A stretch of DNA of 64,000 nucleotides from Myxococcales bacterium (GCA_016793325.1 JAEUKI010000087.1:52189-116188); one strand, 5' to 3'. Shown: positions 8,402 to 17,744, numbered from the stretch's first letter. Translations and numbers: made by a program. Notes: generated by a model from the sequence alone, not told the origin.

Positions 8402-9261
8402 CGAACCGCCTCGGGATCCGTTGTCACCGCGATCGTGGTCGCGGGATTGGCGTCTCCGCGAGGATCGATGGCGACGCCGGCTTCGATGGAGACCGACTCC
8501 GCGGGGTCGTCAGTGTCGAGGCAGAGCTGCGTGTAGTTGTCGTTGTCGCCGAGGTCAGCGAGGGCGATCGGCGTGACGATGGTCCCGGTGGAGAGCGTGA
8601 TGCGCGTGCGTGTGCGAGCTTCGTCGCCGAGCTCGGCGCCGGTCGAAGCACGAACGCCGCCGGCCCACGTGACCTGCACGATTTGTCGCGTGGTCGCCGG
8701 GCACGATGTTCCTGCGAGCTCGGTGGGAGCGTAGCGATAGGCGATGCGAAGCTCGGGTCCTCGGGAGAGCGGCGTGACGCGGTCGATCGACAATCCCTGC
8801 GCGTCGCCGCCGTTCATGAGAGGAACGGACCCGACCACCTCGACCCGCGCGGGGGGATCCGCGGGGTCGTCTCCGAAGTCTCCGATGAGCAGCACCGTGT
8901 GTCGCTTGCTCGGACCGAGCGCGGGTCGAAGCGTCGCGCAGCGAGGCGTGATCGCGGCGCCCGAGCGCGTCGTGACGCGAAACGCGGCCACGTCGGGCGC
9001 GTCCACGCCGATGCGACGCGAGAACGTGACGGGCATCCCGTCCATTCCGCTGGCGCCCATGCAGAGCAAGTTGGCCATGACGGGCAGCGCGTCGTCGAGT
9101 CCGAAGAACGCTTCGAGGATGCGCGCGCTCGCTCCGCCGTCGGTCGCGCTCGACGCGTCGAGCGGCGCGCGGGCGTCCGCTGGCGTGTGCGCGGACGGCT
9201 TGCATCCCGCAGCGCAAAGCGAAGCGAGCAACGCGAGGTGGGTCGAAGCTAGCGCGCTCAT
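8398..9261 (-). CDS. Lipoprotein of unknown function, coupled to TetR gene
   Basis: This 287-residue lipoprotein has a short hydrophobic leader and a lipobox ending at Cys20 (LCAAGC), followed by an Ala/Asp-rich linker. The mature part is strand-rich and carries several cysteines but matches no family I recognise. The ATG at 9261 overlaps the stop of the upstream lipoprotein gene by 4 bp, and its own stop overlaps the TetR start by 4 bp, so the three genes form a tightly coupled operon. Probably attached to the periplasmic side of a membrane. Confidence 0.82.
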   Translation of the reverse strand: MSALASTHLALLASLCAAGCKPSAHTPADARAPLDASSATDGGASARILEAFFGLDDALPVMANLLCMGASGMDGMPVTFSRRIGVDAPDVAAFRVTTRSGAAITPRCATLRPALGPSKRHTVLLIGDFGDDPADPPARVEVVGSVPLMNGGDAQGLSIDRVTPLSRGPELRIAYRYAPTELAGTSCPATTRQIVQVTWAGGVRASTGAELGDEARTRTRITLSTGTIVTPIALADLGDNDNYTQLCLDTDDPAESVSIEAGVAIDPRGDANPATTIAVTTDPEAVR

Positions 9262-10028
9262 GGGTACGTCGCCCCTGCGAACGACAGCTGGTGATAGCTC
9301 TGCTGACGGTGGTCGCGAATGACGTTGTAGAAGCATCGGTCTCCGCCGCCGAACGGTCGCACGACGAGCGGCGATTCGAGTGACTCGACGCTGAGCGTCC
9401 ATCCTGCGGGGAGCGTCACGTCCGTGGTGGGACGCCCGTCGGCGGTCGCGTGCATCACCGCGCGCTCGCCGCTCGGGCCTCGCAGCACGAACACGGTGCC
9501 CTCGAAGACGAGCTCGTGGCACTTCTGGGTGACGACGACGAGCAGTCCGCCGGGCAGCGGCGTGGTTCCATTGCAGGCGCTCGGGCTCGGGAGGCAGTCG
9601 GCCGCGTCGATCTTCGACAGCGCGACCCACGAGTAGCCGCCGAGCGAGACGATCTCGCGGCAGTCCTCTCCAGCGCAGCTCGAGGGGCGTGACGGCGACC
9701 GCGCGTAGCAAGACCGTGCGAAGAGCAGGTGCCGATCGCTGTTCTTCTGGTTGCCGAGACCCGGCGAGAAGCTCGCCCATGCCTCGTCGGAGATCGGCGA
9801 AGGTCCGCCTGCGATCACCACGGTGCGCGTCGACCCGACGAGCACCTCTTTCGCGATGCCGGTGGGCGTGGGGCTGTTGAGGCAAGCGGCGCTCGCAGGC
9901 CACGAGGACGCGACGGTCGAGAACGACACGTTTGCCTGTCGTGCGGTCGGAATTCCGCCGCAGGCAGCGAGGAGCGAAGCGAGCGGAACAGCGATTGCGG
10001 ATGCGATTGCGCGACGAACGACGAGCAT
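9258..10028 (-). CDS. Lipoprotein of unknown function, first gene of coupled operon
   Basis: The 256-residue product has a signal peptide and lipobox SLLAAC (Cys23). The mature region contains about eight cysteines spread through it (ARSCYARS, SSCAGEDCRE, SACNGT, GDRCFYN), suggesting disulfide-stabilised folding. No domain family recognised. It is the promoter-proximal gene of the unit with the next lipoprotein and the TetR regulator, joined by ATGA overlaps. The upstream region 10029-10638 is gene-poor and should contain the promoter, but I could not place a convincing one. Confidence 0.82.
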   Translation of the reverse strand: MLVVRRAIASAIAVPLASLLAACGGIPTARQANVSFSTVASSWPASAACLNSPTPTGIAKEVLVGSTRTVVIAGGPSPISDEAWASFSPGLGNQKNSDRHLLFARSCYARSPSRPSSCAGEDCREIVSLGGYSWVALSKIDAADCLPSPSACNGTTPLPGGLLVVVTQKCHELVFEGTVFVLRGPSGERAVMHATADGRPTTDVTLPAGWTLSVESLESPLVVRPFGGGDRCFYNVIRDHRQQSYHQLSFAGATYP

Positions 10029-10638
10029 GACTCAATATTGGCAGTTGAACTGTCATAATGCAACTTCGCGCTCCGCCGCCGTGCGCGTCTCCGCTGGCGC
10101 TCAACGATTCGACGGCGAAGCAGTCTGCGTTGTGGTCACGAACCACCGTCGTCGTGTGTCGATCGTCCCATCGCGCTGCGTCGCTCCCTGGAGTCGTCGG
10201 TGACTCGAAGACCCCGCACGCTGCGATGGGATCACGCGGGCGCGCTCGGCCGAATGAGCCCCGAGCGATCGCGGTCGAGCTCTCGCGCGACCGTTGTCGC
10301 TACGCCTCGGTGATGCACGATCGGCGATGACTGAGCAGGCTGCGGTGCTCTTTGCGGTCTGCTCGACGCTCTCGGCGATCGCGGGAACGATCTTCGGGCG
10401 GTCCTCGTTTCGGGGGTTGGGCGGATGGCGTTCGTGCTCTCGGTGACGGTCGCCCCGGTCGCGCTCGTCGCGTTGGTGGGTTGGTGGGTTGGTGGGTTGG
10501 CGGGTTGGTGGGGTGCGAGCCTCGCTCGAAGCCACGTGTGTGCGCGCACCGAGCGCGACGAGCAACGAAGGTCGGACAACCGAACGTGCTTCGGCGCAGC
10601 GTGCTTCGCGACGATCGCGGCGTGATGGTGATCGCGAA
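10029..10638. other. Gene-poor interval with octamer repeat and possible decayed small membrane gene
   Basis: No intact gene is supported. From an ATG at 10327 the plus strand reads MTEQAAVLFAVCSTLSAIAG for 39 codons before a stop. A different frame from 10425 reads MAFVLSVTVAPVALVALVGW as a second membrane-like helix. Together they could be a small two-helix membrane protein broken by a frameshift, but this is weak. Five tandem octamers lie inside the second frame. Confidence 0.35.
10473..10512. repeat. Five tandem copies of an 8 bp G-rich unit
   Basis: Units of ttggtggg start at 10473, 10481, 10489 and 10505, with ttggcggg at 10497. An eight-base unit shifts the reading frame when copies are gained or lost. 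The strand is G-rich and could fold into a non-B structure. Confidence 0.9.
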
Positions 10639-11727
10639 CTACGGCGCGCAACACACGGTCGAGGGCGTCGCGGCGGTGACCGTTCCCGTGGGCGCTCCGC
10701 CGAACGCAAACGCGCACGATGCGTCGGCGACAGTGTGCGTGATTCGATAGGACGCTGGGTCGCCCGTGTAGCAAGTGTCCGTCGTCATGGGCGTCGCGGT
10801 CCCGGCGCAGGAGGGTTGGCTGTACGCCGTGAACGAGACACTGCATCCCGTCGCTGTGAGCGAGCACACACACGCGGTGCAGGCGCGCGTGTCGTTGAAG
10901 TCGCCGTAGAACACCTGCTTCACCGTGTAGACCGCGGGGCACGCGACGTCGCCCGCGCGCACGACACACACGGGCACGGCGCTCGCTGCGCGGGGAACGC
11001 ACACTTGTCCGCTCGCGCACCCCGTCGCGCTCGCCGCGGTGCACAATCGCGCAGCGCGGCCCCAGGTGGGTGAGGGACGCGTCGGTGTCGAGGTTCCCGC
11101 GCCGCATCGGCCCGTGGCGCGTGGTCCGCTGCGCCCAGCGTACGTCCCAACAGGTCCGGGGGCGTCGACGCAGCCCGATCCCTCGACCGAACGCGCGTTG
11201 CAGGTCCCTGCGCAGCCCGACGTTCGCTCGCACACGTAGCTCGGTACGCACGCGAGCTCGGTCGGAGCGCCGCACGTGCACGGGCTGCACGTGGGGGGCG
11301 CCGCCATCGGTTCCGCGTTGCCGAGATACGCCTGCGTATCGAAGGGCGCGGCGCAGGCGCCCGCAGTGGTGCCTGTATTCAAGACACCAGGCGCGGACCA
11401 GCCCGCTTCTGGCGCAGTGATGCAGCGCACGACGGGCTCGCAGTCCGGGTCCGCGCAGTCGGAGACGCCGTCGAGGTCGTCGTCTGCGCCGTTGGCGCAG
11501 TTCGACTCGGGAGCGCGCACGTCGGCGACATCCTCGGGTCGCGCGTCCTCGGCCAGCACGTCCGGGGCAGACTCGGGCGTGCCGTCGGCGAGCGTGACGT
11601 CCATCGGCGTCGTGTCGGCCGAAGCGTCGGCGGCGGAGGCATCTGCGACGTCGGGCGATGGATTGGACGGGCCCGCGCACGCAGCGAGCGCAGAGGCGGC
11701 GATGAGGCAGAGCAACGGCGAGCGCAT
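10639..11727 (-). CDS. Cys-rich lipoprotein
   Basis: The 362-residue product has a leader with lipobox ALAAC (Cys17) and a long Asp/Ala/Ser linker. A short acidic motif, NCANGADDDLDGVSDCADPDC, resembles the calcium-binding motif in many myxobacterial surface lipoproteins. The rest is rich in cysteine pairs (CSPCTCGAP, CTACVCS, TVCCAP) and looks disulfide-bonded and secreted. No enzymatic motif. It stands alone on the minus strand with a REP-type element upstream. A structural or surface role is likely but unproven. Confidence 0.8.
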   Translation of the reverse strand: MRSPLLCLIAASALAACAGPSNPSPDVADASAADASADTTPMDVTLADGTPESAPDVLAEDARPEDVADVRAPESNCANGADDDLDGVSDCADPDCEPVVRCITAPEAGWSAPGVLNTGTTAGACAAPFDTQAYLGNAEPMAAPPTCSPCTCGAPTELACVPSYVCERTSGCAGTCNARSVEGSGCVDAPGPVGTYAGRSGPRATGRCGAGTSTPTRPSPTWGRAARLCTAASATGCASGQVCVPRAASAVPVCVVRAGDVACPAVYTVKQVFYGDFNDTRACTACVCSLTATGCSVSFTAYSQPSCAGTATPMTTDTCYTGDPASYRITHTVADASCAFAFGGAPTGTVTAATPSTVCCAP

Positions 11728-11830
11728 GCGGACAGGGACTGTAGTCCATCGGCGCCGAAAACCCGCCGCGCTTCATCGCGAGCTCGGTGAGCGATATCCA
11801 GCGTGTCGTGCGGAGATTTGCAGCGAGCAG

Positions 11831-11998
11831 CCTCACCCCCGCTGCCGCGCGCCCCTCTCCCGCGGGATCGCGGGAGAGGGGCTTTGAATTTGTGGGCGTT
11901 GGTCGCCGCCGTTGGTCTTCGGCTAGAACGCTTCGATTCCGATAGCCCCTCTCCCGCGCTTCGGCGCGGGAGAGGGGCGCGCGGTAGCGGGGGTGAGG
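11831..11998. repeat. REP/BIME-like inverted repeat element with two perfect hairpins
   Basis: Hairpin one pairs 11851-11864 with 11869-11882 (14 bp stem, loop ggat). Hairpin two pairs 11945-11959 with 11964-11978 (15 bp stem, loop ttcg). Both use the cccctctcccgcg motif. The outer edges, 11831-11852 and 11977-11998, are inverted copies with one mismatch (cctcacccccgct and its complement), so the whole 168 bp is one inverted module. It fills the interval between two minus-strand genes. The cccctctcccg family is a common REP-type sequence in high-GC bacteria. Confidence 0.85.
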
Positions 11999-12014
11999 CG
12001 CGCGGCATCGCACG

Positions 12015-12767
12015 CTACGTCGCACGCGGGCTGTCGGTCCCACGGTGAATCGCGCGTCGTGTGCGTTCGATGAGCAGCGCGAGCGCCACGAAGCAGAGCG
12101 CGCTGCCGCTCCACCACGCGACGAGTCCGTGGGTGCTCGGAAACCATCGCGCAGCTGAGCACGACCAGACGCCTCGGCACGGGACCCGACTCGGCGGGAA
12201 GTGCATTTCGATACCCAGCAAAATAGCTGGCAGTAGCGCCGCGACGAGCAGCGAGAACCCCGTGGCAAAGCTCGCCTCGATGCGGCGGTTGCGCTCGTTG
12301 TCGGTTGGCCACGCCGACACACGCGGCACCGCTCGCGGAACGTCTGGGATGCAAACGATCGCCCGCGTCCACTCGTTGGGCCGCCGACGCTTGGCGCGAA
12401 ACAACAAGAACGCCGCCGCGAGCAAGCACGTGAGCGAGAACGCAAACACGCTCTCGTGCTGTTGAAAGGGTTGGAGCTCAGCGTACTTGTTCCAGTGGCA
12501 GTGGCGGCAGAAGCGCTCGAATCCTTCGGCGCCACGCCTCTCGACGCGGGGCCAGCGTCGGTCATCGACGCCGACTCGCTCGTAGATGGCGTCGATCGAG
12601 GCGGCGCTCACTGCGCACAAGAGCGCAGCGCTGAGCGAAACGCGCCGCAGTGATGTGAGCGGCGACCACAGCGCGAACCTGACGAGTCTCGACGAGCGCA
12701 TCCGCGCTGCGACAGCGCCGTGTGGGCAGGGGTTCCATCCAAACAAATGCCGTTGCGACGTGGCCAT
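12015..12767 (-). CDS. Hypothetical membrane protein, about four segments
   Basis: The ORF encodes 250 residues. Hydrophobic stretches include VSLSAALLCAVSAAS, VFAFSLTCLLAAAFLLF, FSLLVAALLPAILLGIEM and LVAWWSGSALCFVALALLIE. A polar loop between the first and second carries CRHCHW, a possible metal or redox motif. I do not recognise the family. The first ATG is used; a second ATG 22 codons later would also keep all segments. Supported by length, segment spacing and codon bias only. Confidence 0.6.
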   Translation of the reverse strand: MATSQRHLFGWNPCPHGAVAARMRSSRLVRFALWSPLTSLRRVSLSAALLCAVSAASIDAIYERVGVDDRRWPRVERRGAEGFERFCRHCHWNKYAELQPFQQHESVFAFSLTCLLAAAFLLFRAKRRRPNEWTRAIVCIPDVPRAVPRVSAWPTDNERNRRIEASFATGFSLLVAALLPAILLGIEMHFPPSRVPCRGVWSCSAARWFPSTHGLVAWWSGSALCFVALALLIERTRRAIHRGTDSPRAT

Positions 12768-13036
12768 CGCGTCGTGCGGCTCGAGACAGCTCGGGTGGGT
12801 GACTTCGTCGGGGACGTGCGTTGTCGGGGCGAAAACAAGACGGCCCAGCTCGGCGACTGAACTCCGGTGAACGCGTTGGGTTCAGTCAACGTTTCGATGC
12901 TCCGCGACGCGACACCGCTCACGATGGGGGCCCCGACCCGGACCAGCTCTCCTGCGCATGCCGCGCGCGGAGACGCGTGTCGTTTGCTGTGGTTCGAACG
13001 CGCAGGGAGAAACAAGCGCGTACCATCGCAGCGGTG

Positions 13037-13453
13037 ATGCGTAGAGCCGTTGTCGCTGTCTTGCTCGTGGCGATGCCAACGAACGTCGTCGCGCAACCGT
13101 CCGCGACGCGGGCCGAGGCGCCCGGTCGAAGCGAGGTCGGGAGCGCGATGCTCCGCGCGCAGGAGGCGCTCCGGCGCTGTACTCCGCCGTTGCGAGGAGT
13201 GGTCCACGTATTCGTGACGTTCGGGCGCGACGGACGCGTGCGGAACGCTGCGTTCGGACTGATTTCGGAACGCGAAACGCGACGGGTCGACATGAGCTTC
13301 TTGCCCGAGGCCGCGAGCGCGGTGCCGTTGAACGCGCGGCCAGGCTTCGCTCGATCGAGCGTGGGGCGCTGCGTCCTCGCGGAGGTCGGCAGGGTGACGG
13401 TGGCTGCGTTCACCAGGCCGGAGTTCGTCGTGCTGTATTCCTATGCGTTGTAG
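13037..13453 (+). CDS. Small exported protein with AgmX/TonB-C-like domain
   Basis: The 138-residue protein starts at the ATG at 13037, where a clear signal peptide begins (MRRAVVAVLLVAMPTNVVAQ). The earlier in-frame ATG at 12821 would bury it. The mature part contains ALRRCTPPLRGVVHVFVTFGRDGRVRNAAF and a second cysteine in GRCVLAEVGRV, a layout like the C-terminal domains of myxobacterial AgmX/TonB-like proteins in which two cysteines flank a strand-rich core. A similar arrangement closes the Ser/Thr kinase encoded at 38403-40172. Periplasmic location expected; function unknown. Confidence 0.65.
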   Translation: MRRAVVAVLLVAMPTNVVAQPSATRAEAPGRSEVGSAMLRAQEALRRCTPPLRGVVHVFVTFGRDGRVRNAAFGLISERETRRVDMSFLPEAASAVPLNARPGFARSSVGRCVLAEVGRVTVAAFTRPEFVVLYSYAL

Positions 13454-13597
13454 GCAGCGTCGCGCGACGCGATCCGACACCTGCGCCTGTCGTCCCGTCT
13501 CCCGTGACCATCGCGACGGCAGCACTGCGCACCTGGGGAGGACAGTCCCCAGCAGGCTGCCGCCCGCTTTGATCATTCGTTCTGCGCTCGCGCGATC

Positions 13598-13622
13598 GAT
13601 CCACGCGTGATTCGCGTGGATC
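13598..13622. repeat. Perfect 10 bp stem hairpin
   Basis: gatccacgcg at 13598-13607 pairs with cgcgtggatc at 13613-13622 around a tgatt loop. It sits between two plus-strand genes, 145 bp after the first and 84 bp before the second. There is no T-run, so it is not an obvious intrinsic terminator. Confidence 0.6.
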
Positions 13623-13705
13623 TCCGCAGCATCGACGCGCGTGAGGACTGCACCCCCCCAATCGCGCGACGCGACGCGGAACGAAGACTGCACTCCCGCC
13701 GCGCC

Positions 13706-15088
13706 ATGCAATCCGTCATTGGTACACGTGTTCGATGGTCCGCTCGATTCGTTCTTGCTGCGTCGCTGAGCGCGGGATGCGCGCCTCCGCCGTCGATGGT
13801 TCAGGACAGCGCCGCGGTGGGCGACAGCGGGATCGCTGCGGACAGCGCCACGGACGACCGCGCGACGCCGCCCATGGACGCGCCCGACAGCACGGACAGC
13901 GCGACGACACCCGACGCGACGGCCAACGATGTTGCGACGGACTCGATCGCTCGGGCTGACGGCGGGGCGTGCTCGATTGCGCCGGTGACCATCACGCATG
14001 CGGGGGCGACGATCGCGCCGACGATCGTGCGGTTTCTCGACCAAGCGATGTATCCCGACACCGTGTGCAACGATGGAACGCCCGCAGCGTTCTTCGTTCG
14101 CCGCGGGAGCGGAGACGCTGCGCGACGGTGGGTGATCTATCTCGAGGGGGGAGGGTCGTGCTCGACGGGCGAAGGGTGCGCGGCGCGTCCCCAAGACGTC
14201 TCGTCGACCGCGGGCATCACGCGAACGGACGGCCAAACCGTGTCGAGCCCGATGTTCGGCATGTTGTCGAGCGATCCGTCGATCAATCCAGACTTCTACG
14301 ACGCGAACGTCGTGCTCTTGAACTACTGCTCGAGCGACCTCTGGTCCGGCGATGTCGGCGCGACGCCTGGGGCGCCAGCGAACAACATTCGCCACTATCA
14401 CTTTCGCGGAAAGCGCATCGTACGCGCGGCGATCGCCGAGCTCCTTCGTTCGCACGGGTTGAACAACGCGAACGAAGTGTTCTTCATGGGCTCGTCCGCG
14501 GGCGGCGGTGGAACGATGGCGAACATCGACGAGACGCGCGCGAGGCTCGCGGCGGTTCCTCGCTTCGTCGGGATGATCGACGGCGCGTACGGGATCGAGT
14601 ACCCCGTGTTCGATCCTGCGACGGGGCGCGAGAGCACCGCGGGGGTCGTCCCAGCGGGGCCGTCGATCGCGCAGCGAATCGCCGCATGGAATCCAGTCGG
14701 CGACGAGAGCTGCGCCGCCCGCTTCGGCGCGACCGCGATCGAGTGCAACCTCGGCTCGCGCTTGTTCGCGACCGATGAGATCACCACACCACTATTCATC
14801 GTCGACTCGCAGATGGACTCGAACCAGCTCGGAGATTTCGGGGCTTCGAACCCATCGAACGCGAACATGCAGGCGTTCGCGCAGCGCTACGCGGCGGCCA
14901 AGCGCGCGGTCTTCTCGACGATCCGGCCGCAGTACGGGCTCTTCTCGCTCTTCACGACGACGCACGTGCTCATCAACAAGCGCGACGCGTGGAGCTCGCG
15001 CGTCGGGAGCGCGACGCTCCCTGCGACCATCGGCGCTTGGTATCGCGACCCGTGCGCGCGCACGGTGCGCGTGATCGACACGCCCTGA
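13706..15088 (+). CDS. Pectin acetylesterase/Notum-like lipoprotein esterase
   Basis: The 460-residue lipoprotein has lipobox SLSAGC (Cys25) and an Asp/Ala/Thr-rich linker to about residue 86. The catalytic domain shows the PAE/Notum signatures: WVIYLEGGGSC (143-152), LLNYCSSDLWSGD (204-216, conserved cysteine) and the nucleophile elbow FFMGSSAGGGG (Ser264). Candidate acid and histidine lie in LFIVDSQMDS and FTTTHVLI near the end. Family members are serine hydrolases that remove acetyl or acyl groups from polysaccharides or proteins, so an extracellular deacetylase role is reasonable. The ATG at 13706 is chosen because it opens the leader. Substrate unknown. Confidence 0.88.
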   Translation: MQSVIGTRVRWSARFVLAASLSAGCAPPPSMVQDSAAVGDSGIAADSATDDRATPPMDAPDSTDSATTPDATANDVATDSIARADGGACSIAPVTITHAGATIAPTIVRFLDQAMYPDTVCNDGTPAAFFVRRGSGDAARRWVIYLEGGGSCSTGEGCAARPQDVSSTAGITRTDGQTVSSPMFGMLSSDPSINPDFYDANVVLLNYCSSDLWSGDVGATPGAPANNIRHYHFRGKRIVRAAIAELLRSHGLNNANEVFFMGSSAGGGGTMANIDETRARLAAVPRFVGMIDGAYGIEYPVFDPATGRESTAGVVPAGPSIAQRIAAWNPVGDESCAARFGATAIECNLGSRLFATDEITTPLFIVDSQMDSNQLGDFGASNPSNANMQAFAQRYAAAKRAVFSTIRPQYGLFSLFTTTHVLINKRDAWSSRVGSATLPATIGAWYRDPCARTVRVIDTP

Positions 15089-15121
15089 GCCCAGCGGCAC
15101 GCGCCGTGAATCCGCGCGCGG

Positions 15122-17674
15122 ATGATGCGCCGGACCGCTGGATTTTTCCTGATGATTCTCGCGTCGTGCGCGCCGCGTGTGGCGCGCGTGACACCGCGGG
15201 CGTGGAGCGCCGAACACACGCCGCCGCCGACCGATGCGGCGACGCCCATGGCCGTGGCCGAGCCGTGCTCGGGGCGCCGCGGTCCCGTCCGCGCGCAGTG
15301 GGGACCGCTGGTGTGGAGCGACGAGGCGCTCGACCTCGTCGTGAATCGCACGCACGTCGTGGCGGCGGGGCACCGCGTGCGTCGGAGCGCGACCGGCGAG
15401 GAGTGCGTGTCCGAGCAGCGATTTGCCTCGGAGATCGTGTCGGCCGCCGAGCTGCGCGACGGCTGGCTCTTTCTCACGCGCGACGGATTGCTCTCGCACG
15501 CGCGGTCGTTTACCGGCCCGCTCGAGCGTGTGGCGGAGGTTGCCGTGCGGCCGCCCGACGATCGATCGCGACAGGGGCCGATCGTGCAGCGCGACGCGCT
15601 CGCGTGGGTCGACGCGCAGCGCCATGTGTGGATCGCCACGGACGCAGGCGGTGCGCGGCGCGCGGCGGACGTTCCGCTCGGGGACGAGGCGTTGGAGGCG
15701 CGCTGCGAGTGCGCAACGCACTGCACGATCGAGACCGAGGCCGCGCTGCGGTTCGTCACGCGCGACGGAGGGCGAAGCTGGCTCGGACCCTTCGAGCGCA
15801 GCGAAGCCGATTCGATCGCGGGGCGCTGCCCTGCGAGCGCGCCGAGCCGTGATGCTTCGCCGACCGTCGAGCCCACGTACGCCATGAGCCTGCGCTGGGC
15901 CGACGACATCGCGCGCTCTCCTGCGCTCCGCGCGGCGATCGCCCGCGCCCCTGCCACGGCCGAGCTTCGACGATGGGGAGACGCGCTCGCGCTCGTGCAG
16001 CACCCGAGCGCGCTGTTGGTGACGCGCTTCGTTCGCGACCCGCAAGGGCGCTGGACGGAGGACGCTTCGTTCGAAGCGCCGATCGGTCTCCTCGAGCAGA
16101 CGGAGTTCGCGAACGACGGTCGAACAATCGTCGGAGCGGGCCACTGCGTCGAAGGCTTCGACGACGCTCACGCACGCGAGCGGTGCGTCGTGCGCCTCGA
16201 GCGAGGAGAGCCGCGCGTCGACACCGTGCTGCTCGAAGAAGCGCCGGACGATGTGTACTTTCGCAACGGAGCGCTCGTGTATTCGAGCGATGGAAGCGTG
16301 CGCGCGCGCGATCTTCGCACCGGCCGAACGAGCACCCTGTTTCGAGCGCGCGGCGTGTACGACCTAGGGTTGAGCGTTGGGTCGGACGACTCGCTCACGG
16401 TCGTCGAGCGCTCGGACTTCGGTCGCGCGCGATGTGTTCGGCGCTCGCTGGACGGGAGGCGATTCAGCGACTGCGCCGCGCTGCCGGGCAGCGCGACGAG
16501 CGTGAGCTTCGCCGACGCACACAACGGCGTGGCGATCGGAGACACGTTCGACGACCTGTGGCGCACGCGAGACGGCGTCTCGTGGACGCGCGTCGAGCTG
16601 CCGTTGGACGGTGTATTGCGCGCGGTCAGAGCTCCGCTCGCTGCGTGCCGCGACGGGGCTTGTTTCGTGGGCCCGTGGTGGCTGAGCGATCGAGGTGGCC
16701 GCGAGACCCACACGTTGGCTTCGTACATCACGCCCGATACTCCCGTCCGCCTGCAGGAAGAAGCGCCGCTCGCTGACGGCGCCTTGGTCGCGGTGAGCGT
16801 TCACGTGCGCAACGGTGCTGCGCTCTACAACGCGCGCACCGTTCACGAGGGGCCGATCGCGCTCTGGACGGGCGTCGGGAGCCGCGTCGAGCTCCGCGGC
16901 GCGCGAGGGGACCTCGAGCTGCGCTGGGGCGACGGACGGTCGACGCGCTGGCGCGGTGACGAAGCGACGCCCGACGCGAGGGCAGCGCTGCTCGCGGTGA
17001 ACGCAGAGGGCGTTTTGTTCGCGCTCGAGCTTCGGCGCCAAGGGGCGATGAGCTACGAGCTTCCGACGCAGCTGCGATGGGGGCCTCACGGCGGTGTGGT
17101 GCGCGGAATCGGGGTGATGGCGGAAAACGCTCAGTGGATCGCGACGATCGACGCGGGGCCGATGCTTCTCGAACAGGACGGGCGCGTTCGAAGGTACGAC
17201 CGAGAGGGCACGCTCGTCGGGCAGCGCGTCGTGCGCGGCGCAGTGGGCCTCGCACGACGCGCGGATACGGTCGGCGTTGTTCGCGCGACCATCGAGGGCG
17301 CGGTGGAGTTCGTCGATCTGCGCGGCGCGCGGACGCCGTGGATGGCTTCGGTCTGGCCGACGTTTTGCGATCGACACGGGCTCGTCGCGAGCGACTGGAT
17401 GGTGGTGCGCGCCGCGCTTCGCGCAACCTCGAACGACCAGTACTACCTCCCTGCGGCGAATCCCATCGCGACGCTCGCCGTACGCGATCGAGCTTGCATC
17501 GCGCGGCTGACCGCCGACGGAACGTGGGACGAGCGACCGAGGTACGGCGTTGCCGTCCCGTCCTATACGAGCGCATCGAACGACGCCGCCATCGCGATCG
17601 AGCCCGACCCGTCGCACCCGGGGCAGCTCCGCGCCTTCGATCACGCGCGCGCGCTTCGGCTGCTCGTGCGTTGA
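15122..17674 (+). CDS. Large lipoprotein, propeller-like repeats
   Basis: The 850-residue product has a very short leader with lipobox MILASC (Cys16) and a Pro/Thr linker. The mature region contains scattered motifs of the kind seen in BNR/sortilin-like beta-propellers (LRFVTRDGGRSWLGPF, NDLW-type turns such as DDLWRTRDGVSWTRVE, LSVGSDDSLTVVERS), so one or two propellers are likely. It lies 33 bp downstream of the PAE-like gene on the same strand, so the two may be co-transcribed. No catalytic motif seen; a surface-exposed binding role is the best inference. Confidence 0.8.
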   Translation: MMRRTAGFFLMILASCAPRVARVTPRAWSAEHTPPPTDAATPMAVAEPCSGRRGPVRAQWGPLVWSDEALDLVVNRTHVVAAGHRVRRSATGEECVSEQRFASEIVSAAELRDGWLFLTRDGLLSHARSFTGPLERVAEVAVRPPDDRSRQGPIVQRDALAWVDAQRHVWIATDAGGARRAADVPLGDEALEARCECATHCTIETEAALRFVTRDGGRSWLGPFERSEADSIAGRCPASAPSRDASPTVEPTYAMSLRWADDIARSPALRAAIARAPATAELRRWGDALALVQHPSALLVTRFVRDPQGRWTEDASFEAPIGLLEQTEFANDGRTIVGAGHCVEGFDDAHARERCVVRLERGEPRVDTVLLEEAPDDVYFRNGALVYSSDGSVRARDLRTGRTSTLFRARGVYDLGLSVGSDDSLTVVERSDFGRARCVRRSLDGRRFSDCAALPGSATSVSFADAHNGVAIGDTFDDLWRTRDGVSWTRVELPLDGVLRAVRAPLAACRDGACFVGPWWLSDRGGRETHTLASYITPDTPVRLQEEAPLADGALVAVSVHVRNGAALYNARTVHEGPIALWTGVGSRVELRGARGDLELRWGDGRSTRWRGDEATPDARAALLAVNAEGVLFALELRRQGAMSYELPTQLRWGPHGGVVRGIGVMAENAQWIATIDAGPMLLEQDGRVRRYDREGTLVGQRVVRGAVGLARRADTVGVVRATIEGAVEFVDLRGARTPWMASVWPTFCDRHGLVASDWMVVRAALRATSNDQYYLPAANPIATLAVRDRACIARLTADGTWDERPRYGVAVPSYTSASNDAAIAIEPDPSHPGQLRAFDHARALRLLVR

Positions 17675-17699
17675 CGGCGCGGCGCTCGGCGACGAACAT

Positions 17700-17721
17700 T
17701 ACTTAGCCGTTGACCTAAGTA
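17700..17721. promoter_or_regulatory. Operator-like inverted repeat upstream of arsR-type gene
   Basis: TACTTAG at 17700-17706 and CTAAGTA at 17715-17721 form a perfect 7 bp inverted repeat with an 8 bp spacer, 23 bp before the ArsR-type start codon. ArsR proteins typically bind such imperfect palindromes over their own promoter. Confidence 0.6.
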
Positions 17722-17744
17722 TCTGCCCCGCGATAGGTAGCCAC

